Below, piece by piece: positions 1 through 4,864 of a stretch of DNA of 9,337 nt. Under the pieces are notes generated by a model. It was not told where the DNA came from and ran no database searches. It was given only the letters and a program-made list of their open reading frames with translations. Both the position numbers and the translations under genes were made by a program. Source of the stretch: an archaeon. GTDB taxonomy: Archaea; Micrarchaeota; Micrarchaeia; Norongarragalinales; SBBD01. The stretch lies in contig SBBD01000118.1 of NCBI GenBank assembly GCA_005239845.1, positions 1-9,337 of the forward strand. The letters are read 5' to 3'. Position 1 is the stretch's first letter. Every line of letters begins with the position of its first letter.

Positions 1-491
1 CTTATCTTGATGATACACTTCTTGCCGAACCACTTGCTCAAGATGGTTTTGGAGAGCTGCAGGATTTCCGCATCCGCAAGCGCACTGCTGCTGCCCACGA
101 TGTCCGCGTCGCACTGCGTGAATTCTCTGTACCTTCCCGCCTTCAACGGCCCGTCCCGCCACACGGGCGCGATCTGGTAGCGCTTGAACGGCATGGGCAT
201 GCGCGGGTTGTTCGCAATCACGCGGCACAACGGCACCGTCAAGTCGTACCGCAAGCCCAGCTTCCTTCCCCCTTGGTCTTCCAGCGTGAACACTTCCTTC
301 AGGATTTCCTCTCCTCCCGCGAACTTGCTGGCCAGCACCTCGAAACGCTCGAGGGCTGGCGTCTCCAAGGGCTCGAAGCCATACGCTTCAAACGCTGCTT
401 TGATGGCTCCCGCTACCTCGTTCCACCTCCTTTTCTCTTCCGGCATGAAGTCCCTCGCTCCTCTGGCCGGGCCCAGTTCTTCCATGGCAAT
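1..491 (-). CDS. hisS: Histidyl-tRNA synthetase, N-terminal 163 residues (partial, cut by left edge)
   Basis: Class II aminoacyl-tRNA synthetase that charges tRNA-His in the cytoplasm. The visible part is the start of the catalytic domain. It has the RGARDFMP block typical of HisRS near residues 10-17, and a motif 1-like ETPALE segment at about 43-48. LRYDLTVP (80-87) is the archaeal/eukaryotic form of this site. Motif 2 covers about 103-130, with FKRYQIAPVWR followed by GRYREFTQCDAD. The ATG at 486 is in another frame and cannot start this protein. In the correct frame the codon at 489-491 is TTG, directly preceded by an in-frame TGA (492-494), so TTG is the only start that keeps the conserved N-terminus. 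A TATA-like box centred near 518 puts transcription start close to this codon, suggesting a leaderless mRNA. tRNA-His lies just upstream on the same strand. Family assignment is very secure; the start is well supported. Confidence 0.95.
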   Translation of the reverse strand, partial: MAMEELGPARGARDFMPEEKRRWNEVAGAIKAAFEAYGFEPLETPALERFEVLASKFAGGEEILKEVFTLEDQGGRKLGLRYDLTVPLCRVIANNPRMPMPFKRYQIAPVWRDGPLKAGRYREFTQCDADIVGSSSALADAEILQLSKTILSKWFGKKCIIKI

Positions 492-512
492 CACGTAATT
501 CGGTGTTACTAC

Positions 513-523
513 AAATAAAAAGG
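513..523 (-). promoter_or_regulatory. TATA-like box of hisS
   Basis: The minus strand reads CTTTTTATTTG here, centred about 27 nt upstream of the TTG start of hisS. That is the usual archaeal TATA-to-start spacing for a leaderless transcript. No Shine-Dalgarno sequence is visible in between. Confidence 0.5.
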
Positions 524-542
524 TGCGCAAGTAGCGAAAAAC

Positions 543-560
543 GAAAAGAAAAATAAAAAG
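543..560 (-). terminator. Poly-T tract after tRNA-His
   Basis: Directly 3' of the tRNA-His gene the minus strand is almost pure T (CTTTTTATTTTTCTTTTC). Such T runs terminate archaeal RNA polymerase without a hairpin. It separates the tRNA transcript from hisS, which has its own TATA-like box. Confidence 0.55.
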
Positions 561-582
561 AGGGCGTGGGCTGAGATTTGAA

Positions 583-601
583 TTCCTGCCGCTTTCGCGG
601 G
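583..601 (-). other. tRNA-His intron 2, non-canonical position 53/54 in the T arm (19 nt)
   Basis: The insert splits the T stem from the T loop, so without excision the molecule has no T loop. The BHB is nearly ideal. The central helix is CCTG (607-604) with CAGG (588-585). The bulges are AG|C and AA|T. The inner helix is CCGC/GCGG closed by a GAAA tetraloop. Cutting after the second base of each bulge restores CTGAG-TTCAAAT-CTCAG exactly. The outer helix is short, about 2 bp. Confidence 0.88.
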
Positions 602-616
602 CTCAGGTCGAGGGAT

Positions 617-634
617 TTCCGCTTTGCACGAAAT
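617..634 (-). other. tRNA-His intron 1, canonical position 37/38 (18 nt)
   Basis: Removing these 18 nt gives a 7-nt anticodon loop. A BHB fold is visible. The outer helix is the anticodon stem. The 4-bp central helix is CUGU (32-35) with GCGG (622-619), two Watson-Crick and two G-U pairs. The 3-nt bulges are GG|A and AA|A, cut after the second base of each. A short UUU/AAA inner helix closes a 5-nt loop. The central helix is weak. Confidence 0.85.
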
Positions 635-698
635 CCACAGTCCCTAATCCTGACCAGACTAGACGACCCACGCCATCGTAAGACTTGAGGAAAATAGG

Positions 699-706
699 AA
701 TAAAAA
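699..706 (-). promoter_or_regulatory. TATA-like box of tRNA-His
   Basis: The minus strand reads TTTTTATT, centred about 28 nt upstream of the mature 5' end (674). It lies just beyond the stop codon of the upstream dehydrogenase gene. Confidence 0.55.
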
Positions 707-725
707 CCAATCGAATGCAAACGAC

Positions 726-1826
726 TTAAACTTGCTTCTTCTGGAGCGCTTTTTCGATGCGGTCGTTTGCGAGTCGCAAGGCGGCTTCCCTCGCGCTAAT
801 GCCTTTCCGCTTGCTTTCCTGAAGCACGTACTTCGTGTTTTCCGTAACGGTTTTTCTCACGAGCGAAAACATGTGCTGTTCCGTTCCCCCGATGAATTCC
901 ACGTACGAGCTGATGACGCCTCCCGCGTTCGCCACGATGTCGGGGACGACGAGAACGCCCTTCTTCTCAAATTCCTCCTCGATACGGGGCTCGATGGGCA
1001 CGTTGGCCGCTTCCAGGATCAGTTTCGCTTTCACGGCGTGTTTGTTCGCGTGGTGGATGGAGTGCGGCCTCGCTCCCGGAATCAAGACGTCTGCCTGCAA
1101 ACCGAACAGTTTTTCCTTCGGGAGCCATTCGGCCCCGTCCGCGAATCCTTCGATGAGCGGGTGCGTTTCCCGGTACTTCAAGAGCTCGGGAATTTCCAGG
1201 CCGTCTTTCTTGTAGAGGCAACCGCTCAAGTCGGAAACGGCCACGATTTTCGCGCCGTGGTCATGCAAATATGTTGCGGCATGCGTGCCCACGTTGCCGA
1301 ATCCTTCGATGGCAATGCTGGCTTCCCCCACATCCATTCCAGCTACTTTCATGGCCTCCAGCGTGCTCTGCGCGACCCCGTAGCCCGTGCTTCCCAACTC
1401 GTGCGGCAAGCCGCCCATGCTCTTCGGTTTTCCAGTGCAGGCCTTCAAGTCGTTCAGCGTTTCCGCGAACACCTGCATCTCCTTTTCCGTGATGTTCATG
1501 TCCGGCCCGGCAATGTACTCGTCGTGGATGAACTTGCGGATGCTTTTCGCGAACGCCTGCAGGGCTTTCGCCTTGTCCATGCCTTGCTTCAGGACGATGC
1601 CGGATTTTGCTCCCCCGAATGGAAGGTTGGCCAACGCGTTCTTGAGCGTCATGGCCTTGGCGAGCGCCTCTACTTCCTGCACCGTAATGTCCGGTACTAA
1701 ACGGATGCCTCCCTTGCCGGGGCCCAGCGCCGTGTTGTCAATAACGAGGATTCCTTCCATTTTCGTATGCCGGTCGTAGGTCTGGACTACGGTCTGAGGC
1801 TTCACGTGCTGGACTTCCAGAGGCAA
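726..1826 (-). CDS. Glutamate dehydrogenase-family protein (Glu/Leu/Phe/Val dehydrogenase)
   Basis: NAD(P)-dependent oxidative deaminase family linking 2-oxoglutarate plus ammonium to glutamate. Numbered from the start used here (366 aa), the family active-site residues are present: K38 in GPGKGGIR, K62 and K74 spaced 12 apart in MTLKN and PFGGAK, and D109 in GPDMN. The Rossmann fingerprint GFGNVG is at 175-180, with D199 after the second strand, which hints at NAD. K38 stands where leucine dehydrogenases have GPALGG, so glutamate is the likelier substrate. The N-terminus is short, as in leucine dehydrogenases. The start is uncertain. TTG at 1826 has a good Shine-Dalgarno (AGGGTGA, 5-nt spacer). 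GTG at 1835 and TTG at 1874 are alternatives, and the latter fits a leaderless start from the TATA-like box at 1901-1911. Glutamine synthetase lies upstream, giving a nitrogen-assimilation pair. Confidence 0.9.
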   Translation of the reverse strand: MPLEVQHVKPQTVVQTYDRHTKMEGILVIDNTALGPGKGGIRLVPDITVQEVEALAKAMTLKNALANLPFGGAKSGIVLKQGMDKAKALQAFAKSIRKFIHDEYIAGPDMNITEKEMQVFAETLNDLKACTGKPKSMGGLPHELGSTGYGVAQSTLEAMKVAGMDVGEASIAIEGFGNVGTHAATYLHDHGAKIVAVSDLSGCLYKKDGLEIPELLKYRETHPLIEGFADGAEWLPKEKLFGLQADVLIPGARPHSIHHANKHAVKAKLILEAANVPIEPRIEEEFEKKGVLVVPDIVANAGGVISSYVEFIGGTEQHMFSLVRKTVTENTKYVLQESKRKGISAREAALRLANDRIEKALQKKQV

Positions 1827-1900
1827 ATGTTTCACCCTTGCGCTTTTCCCAGCCGCTATACAAAAGCTAGGCAAAACCCAAAGATAGTTGCGTTGCCGGG

Positions 1901-1911
1901 GCTTAAAAAAG
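1901..1911 (-). promoter_or_regulatory. TATA-like box upstream of the dehydrogenase
   Basis: The minus strand reads CTTTTTTAAGC. Transcription would start near 1879, about 5 nt before the TTG at 1874 and about 50 nt before the TTG with the Shine-Dalgarno at 1826. A weaker box (TTTTGTATA, about 1857-1865) lies closer to the inner starts. Confidence 0.45.
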
Positions 1912-1987
1912 TTTGCGGATGGCTCTCCTTAATTAGGTTGGTTTCTTGCACGCCCTTGCATGGCTTTCCCGCTGCCACTAACAAAAC

Positions 1988-2042
1988 GCTACGCCATATA
2001 CTAACACCGCCACGTAGCCTATTGCACTCGAACCGTTGGCGG
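1988..2042 (-). other. Alternative hairpins downstream of glutamine synthetase
   Basis: The gap between the glutamine synthetase stop and the dehydrogenase has no recognisable gene. It holds two inverted repeats. Arms CCGCCA/TGGCGG lie at 2037-2042 and 2007-2012. Arms GCTACG/CGTAGC lie at 2013-2018 and 1988-1993. The inner arms are adjacent, so the two stems compete. They could be 3'-end structure of the upstream mRNA or a small RNA. A function is not shown. Confidence 0.35.
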
Positions 2043-2047
2043 CTCCC

Positions 2048-3544
2048 TCAAGCGTCGTAGTACAAGTGGAACTCGAAGGGAGTGGGTCTTAAGCGCACGC
2101 TGGCGGCTTCCTCGCCCTTGATTTCGACCCACGTCTCAACGATTTCTTTCGTGAACACGCCTCCTTCCAAGAGGAAGGCGTGGTCGTTTTCCAAGTGGTC
2201 CAACGCCTCGTCGAGCGAGCCGGGCACGCTCTTGACGCGCTTGCGGTCCTCCGGGCCCAGCTTGTAAATGTTGGTGTCCCATGGCCCAAAGCCTTCCGTT
2301 ACAGGGTCGATTTTGCGCTTGATGCCATCCATGCCTGCCATCAGCATGGCGGAAAAGGCGAGGTAAGGGTTGCAGGAAGGATCCGGGAGCCTGAATTCGA
2401 CGCGCTTGCTTTTCGCGTTTTGCGGGCCGTGCTGGTACATGGGAATCCTTGCCACGGCGGACCGGTTGCGCTTGGCGAAGGCGATGTTTACGGGCGCCTC
2501 GTAGCCTGGAACCAGTCTCTTGTAGGAATTGGTGGTGGGAGCCACGATGGCCGTCAACGCGGGGGCGTGCTTCAATAACCCCCCGATGTAATACATGCCC
2601 ATCTCCGACATTTCCGCATAGCCCTTCTCGTCGTAAAACAAGGGCTTGCCGTTCTTCCACAGGCTTTGGTGTACGTGCATGCCCGTTCCGTTGTCCCCGA
2701 ACACGGGCTTAGGCATGAACGTAGCCGTCTTTCCATGCCGTTTCGCTACGTTTTTGATGACGTACTTGTAGCTCATGACCTTGTCCGCCATGCGCGTCAA
2801 GGAATCAAAACGCATGTCGATTTCCGCTTGTGCGGCTGCCACTTCGTGGTGCTGCGTCTCGATGTCCGTTCCAATAGACTGCAAGATGAGCACCATTTCC
2901 GTGCGCAAGTCCTGCATGGTGTCATGGGGAGCCACGGGAAAGTAGCCTTCCTTGTTTCGGATCTTGTGGCCCAAGCTCCCTTCCTGGGAAGAGGCGGCCG
3001 TGGCGTCCTCCTCCGAATACGTGTGGTAGCTTGCCTGGTGCTTATCGTTATGGTATCGCACGGTGTCAAAAACAAAAAACTCGAGTTCCGGGCCCCAATA
3101 GCTCGCGTCCGCAATTCCCGTGCTCTTCACGTACTCTTCCGCCTTTTGCGCGATGCCGCGGGGGTCTTTGGGGTAGGCTTTTTTGGAGAGGCCGGGCTCG
3201 AAGACGCTGCACGTAAGGCTCAACGTCGATTCGCTCATGAACGGGTCCACGAACGCCGTATTCGGGTCCGGAACGATGAGCATGTCGCTCTCATGGATGG
3301 TTTGGAAGCCCCTAATGGAAGACCCGTCAAAGCCGGTGCCCTCCAAAAACACGGTGTCCGTGAGTTCCGCGATGGGCACGCTTTTGTGCTGCCAGGTGCC
3401 CAGCAAGTCCACGAACTTGAAATCCGCGATGTTCGCGCCTTTCTCTCTGGCGAAGGCGAGCACGTCCTCCGCGCTCCGTTGCGGGTGCTGCGGCGTAGAC
3501 GGCGCCGTCAGGGTTCTCGTATAACTTGCGCTTCTTGCTTCCAT
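2048..3544 (-). CDS. glnA: Glutamine synthetase, type I (GSI-beta-like)
   Basis: ATP-dependent ligation of ammonium to glutamate, in a cytoplasmic dodecamer. The 498-aa protein carries an extra ~20-residue polar N-terminus. Active-site blocks are in order: DGSSIRGF (73-80), GPELEF with E153/E155, HEVAAAQAE with E234/E241, KPVFGDNGTGMH with H290, NSYKRLVPGYEAP with R343/E349, NRS (360-362), and RVEFRLPDP with E383/R385. The C-terminal segment NIYKLGPED has Tyr427 where GSI-beta enzymes carry the adenylylated tyrosine, and the protein follows the E. coli pattern to the end. ATG at 3544 has a good Shine-Dalgarno (GAGGGGAT at 3550-3557, 5-nt spacer) about 24 nt after the predicted transcription start. 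An upstream in-frame GTG at 3577 lies before that start and is rejected. Archaea more often have GSI-alpha. No adenylyltransferase is visible here. Confidence 0.96.
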   Translation of the reverse strand: MEARSASYTRTLTAPSTPQHPQRSAEDVLAFAREKGANIADFKFVDLLGTWQHKSVPIAELTDTVFLEGTGFDGSSIRGFQTIHESDMLIVPDPNTAFVDPFMSESTLSLTCSVFEPGLSKKAYPKDPRGIAQKAEEYVKSTGIADASYWGPELEFFVFDTVRYHNDKHQASYHTYSEEDATAASSQEGSLGHKIRNKEGYFPVAPHDTMQDLRTEMVLILQSIGTDIETQHHEVAAAQAEIDMRFDSLTRMADKVMSYKYVIKNVAKRHGKTATFMPKPVFGDNGTGMHVHQSLWKNGKPLFYDEKGYAEMSEMGMYYIGGLLKHAPALTAIVAPTTNSYKRLVPGYEAPVNIAFAKRNRSAVARIPMYQHGPQNAKSKRVEFRLPDPSCNPYLAFSAMLMAGMDGIKRKIDPVTEGFGPWDTNIYKLGPEDRKRVKSVPGSLDEALDHLENDHAFLLEGGVFTKEIVETWVEIKGEEAASVRLRPTPFEFHLYYDA

Positions 3545-3590
3545 CTCCGATCCCCTCGCTGAATAGAATGGTTCCACTAAAAAACACGTA

Positions 3591-3598
3591 AATAAATA
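3591..3598 (-). promoter_or_regulatory. TATA-like box of glutamine synthetase
   Basis: The minus strand reads TATTTATT. Transcription would start near 3568, giving a leader of about 24 nt that contains the GAGGGGAT Shine-Dalgarno. Confidence 0.55.
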
Positions 3599-3649
3599 GT
3601 TTTTGCTAAAAAATCAAACGATTGTTTTTAAAAATACCTTATTTTTATG

Positions 3650-3674
3650 TTTTCGTCCAATTTCTTTACGAAAA
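3650..3674. promoter_or_regulatory. Inverted repeat between divergent glnA and rhomboid promoters
   Basis: TTTTCGT (3650-3656) and ACGAAAA (3668-3674) are perfect 7-bp inverted arms with an 11-bp spacer. They lie between the TATA boxes of the two divergent genes. This is compatible with a dimeric repressor site but sits in AT-rich DNA, where chance repeats are common. It does not match the known NrpR operator pattern. Confidence 0.25.
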
Positions 3675-3706
3675 ACGGAGTTTCTTCAAACAAACATTTC
3701 CTGCCT

Positions 3707-3716
3707 CTTTTTTATT
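3707..3716 (+). promoter_or_regulatory. TATA-like box of the rhomboid gene
   Basis: CTTTTTTATT is centred about 27 nt upstream of the ATG at 3738, so the transcript would be leaderless. This favours 3738 over the in-frame codons further upstream. A second T/A-rich box (TTTTTAAAAA, about 3625-3634) is a weaker alternative. Confidence 0.5.
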
Positions 3717-3737
3717 CCTTCTCCGTGCAACGCTTCT

Positions 3738-4601
3738 ATGTTTGCCGGGTTTTGGAAGCATCCGCCTTATGGCACCCTCGTATTGGTTGCCGCCGTCGCC
3801 GTCGCCTATTGGCTGCTCTCGCAGGAAACGCTCTACATTTCTTCTGCAGACTTGTACCGCTTCGCCTTGTTCTACCAGAACCCGCTCACGTTCGTCACCC
3901 ACTTGTTCGTGCATGTAGGTTTCTATCACCTCATGGGCAATCTCGTCCCGCTGTTCCTGTTCGCCCTCGTCCTGGAGTCAGCGGTCGTGTGGTACGACGT
4001 CATCTTCATCTTTCTCTTTTCGGGAATCGTGGCCTCCGCGCTCTTCATCCTCACCACCCCCCTTGTTGCCTTGGCTGGCGCCAGCGCAGGCATTTCCGGC
4101 ATTTTGGGAGCTTCCTTGGTGTTGAAGCCCAAGCAGGCCCTCGTTTTACTGCTTGCCATGCCCCTGCTCTTGAGCTACGTAGTCTTTCCCGTTCTCACCT
4201 ATTCCAACCAGCTCTTTTCCGAGAGCTTGCAGGAGAAAAAGACGCAAGTGCAGCAAGAATACCGAACGGCTGTGAACCAGGCGCAATACAACAAGAGCCC
4301 CCAGCTCCAGCAGCAGGTGCAGCAGCTCAACCAGACCCTTCAGAGCGCGGAAAAGAATGTGGAGGTGCAAGAGAAAGGGAAGGAGCGCGAGCAAGGCATC
4401 CCCACGGACCTCGCCGTACACGTCTATGGCGTCATCGGGGGCCTGCTCTACCTCTGGCTTTTCCGTCCCCAACTGTTGAAGTCCAGCCGCAAGGAGTATG
4501 AGGCCTTGGGGAAATCGATTGTCGGGCTTGTGGAAAAACTGAAACGCCTCGTGCAATGGAAACCAAAGACCAACTTGAAAAAAATAAGAAGAGTTGACTG
4601 A
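3738..4601 (+). CDS. Rhomboid-family intramembrane serine protease with a Gln-rich coiled insert
   Basis: Cleaves transmembrane substrates within the membrane. The 287-aa protein has six hydrophobic segments (about 12-28, 62-84, 87-105, 108-129, 133-155, 225-242). The rhomboid signatures are HxxxN (H64, N68) in helix 2, GASAGISGILGA in helix 4 with Ser116 aligned to the catalytic serine, and His228 followed by VYGVIGG in helix 6. The position after the serine is Ala rather than the usual Gly. Between helices 5 and 6, residues about 158-222 form a long polar, Gln-rich, probably coiled-coil stretch absent from the six-helix core. By GlpG topology this is loop L5, over the active site. After helix 6 there is a basic tail of about 45 residues. 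Start chosen from the TATA spacing; the longer in-frame form from 3603 adds unconvincing sequence. Substrate unknown. Confidence 0.85.
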   Translation: MFAGFWKHPPYGTLVLVAAVAVAYWLLSQETLYISSADLYRFALFYQNPLTFVTHLFVHVGFYHLMGNLVPLFLFALVLESAVVWYDVIFIFLFSGIVASALFILTTPLVALAGASAGISGILGASLVLKPKQALVLLLAMPLLLSYVVFPVLTYSNQLFSESLQEKKTQVQQEYRTAVNQAQYNKSPQLQQQVQQLNQTLQSAEKNVEVQEKGKEREQGIPTDLAVHVYGVIGGLLYLWLFRPQLLKSSRKEYEALGKSIVGLVEKLKRLVQWKPKTNLKKIRRVD

Positions 4602-4631
4602 GGCAGGTACTAGGCGTGTTCCATGCTTGGG

Positions 4632-4640
4632 CTTTAAATG
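4632..4640 (+). promoter_or_regulatory. TATA-like box of tRNA-Cys
   Basis: CTTTAAATG is centred about 29 nt upstream of the mature tRNA 5' end at 4666. Confidence 0.55.
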
Positions 4641-4665
4641 GGTTCGTTACCCAATCCTATCTCGC

Positions 4666-4770
4666 GCGGGGGTGGCAGATCGGCTATGCATCCGCCTGCA
4701 GAAACCTTTTCTTTTGCCTTACGAGGTTTGCAGCCAGCGGAGTAGGCGAGTTCGACTCTCGCCCCCCGCT
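4666..4770 (+). tRNA. tRNA-Cys (GCA) with one intron
   Basis: Acceptor GCGGGGG (4666-4672) pairs with CCCCCGC (4763-4769). U73 at 4770 is the expected discriminator for tRNA-Cys. The D stem is 3 bp, GCA/TGC, with G18 and G19 present, resembling archaeal tRNA-Cys. Anticodon stem TCCGC (4691-4695) pairs with GCGGA (4737-4741). The spliced loop CTGCAGA holds anticodon GCA at 4698-4700. The variable loop is GTAG. T arm GCGAG-TTCGACT-CTCGC lies at 4746-4762. A 34-nt intron at 37/38 must be removed. CCA is not encoded. Confidence 0.94.
4702..4735 (+). other. tRNA-Cys intron, canonical position 37/38 (34 nt)
   Basis: The BHB central helix is CTGC (32-35) with GCAG (4730-4733). The bulges are AG|A and CC|A, and splicing after the second base of each gives a 7-nt loop. 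The inner helix AACC/GGTT continues the fold, but one extra T next to the central helix makes it slip by a base, so the inner part is slightly relaxed. Confidence 0.85.
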
Positions 4771-4773
4771 TCC

Positions 4774-4779
4774 TTTTTT
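4774..4779 (+). terminator. T6 run after tRNA-Cys
   Basis: Six T residues start 4 nt after the discriminator base, in a pyrimidine-rich stretch. This is a typical archaeal tRNA terminator. Confidence 0.5.
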
Positions 4780-4813
4780 CCGGCTCTTGAACGTTCTTTC
4801 CAGGTTCCAACAC

Positions 4814-4821
4814 GTTTAAAA
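4814..4821 (+). promoter_or_regulatory. TATA-like box of the lipoprotein gene
   Basis: GTTTAAAA predicts a transcription start near 4845. The short leader contains AAAGGTG (4852-4858), a Shine-Dalgarno with a 6-nt spacer to the ATG at 4865. Confidence 0.5.
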
Positions 4822-4864
4822 CCCCTGTCTTCGAAAGCTTTTCCTTCTCCGAAAGGTGTAAACT

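Larger units (their letters stand above)
563..674 (-). tRNA. tRNA-His (GTG) with two introns
   Basis: The 5' end is G-1 at 674 followed by acceptor strand GCGTGGG, which pairs with CCCACGC (570-564). C73 is at 563. The G-1:C73 pair is the identity element of tRNA-His. The D arm is GTCT/GGAT, with A14, G18, G19 and A21 in place. Anticodon stem AGGGA (645-641) pairs with TCCCT (615-611). The spliced loop CTGTGGA places GTG at 638-636. The variable loop is CGAC. The T stem CTGAG (606-602) pairs with CTCAG (575-571), and the T loop is TTCAAAT (582-576). These arms form only after removal of an 18-nt intron at 37/38 (634-617) and a 19-nt intron at 53/54 (601-583). CCA is not encoded. The cognate synthetase gene lies immediately downstream. 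Every arm pairs, so the assignment is strong. Confidence 0.94.

Noticed and set aside
583..606. The CCGC-GAAA-GCGG hairpin read as a long variable arm of a class II tRNA (Ser or Leu)
   Set aside because: With that reading the T stem does not pair (AGGAA against CTCAG), while removing 19 nt gives a perfect T arm and a BHB; G-1:C73 and anticodon GTG also say tRNA-His.
388..720. 110-aa minus-strand ORF starting upstream of hisS
   Set aside because: It runs through the tRNA-His gene and overlaps hisS in a different frame, with no protein character.
732..1700. 322-aa plus-strand ORF
   Set aside because: It is the antisense shadow of the glutamate dehydrogenase gene, whose motifs are unmistakable on the minus strand.
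2024..2036. B-box-like GGTTCGAGTGC on the minus strand, suggesting another tRNA
   Set aside because: The flanking bases do not form a T stem, and no acceptor or D arm can be assembled, with or without a plausible intron.
2666..3562. 298-aa plus-strand ORF
   Set aside because: Antisense shadow of glutamine synthetase; Arg/His/Val-rich composition typical of such shadows.
3545..3577. In-frame GTG extending glutamine synthetase by 11 residues
   Set aside because: It lies upstream of the predicted transcription start, while ATG at 3544 has a good Shine-Dalgarno.
3647..4501. 284-aa plus-strand ORF overlapping the rhomboid gene
   Set aside because: Other-frame shadow without hydrophobic segments; the rhomboid frame carries all catalytic motifs.
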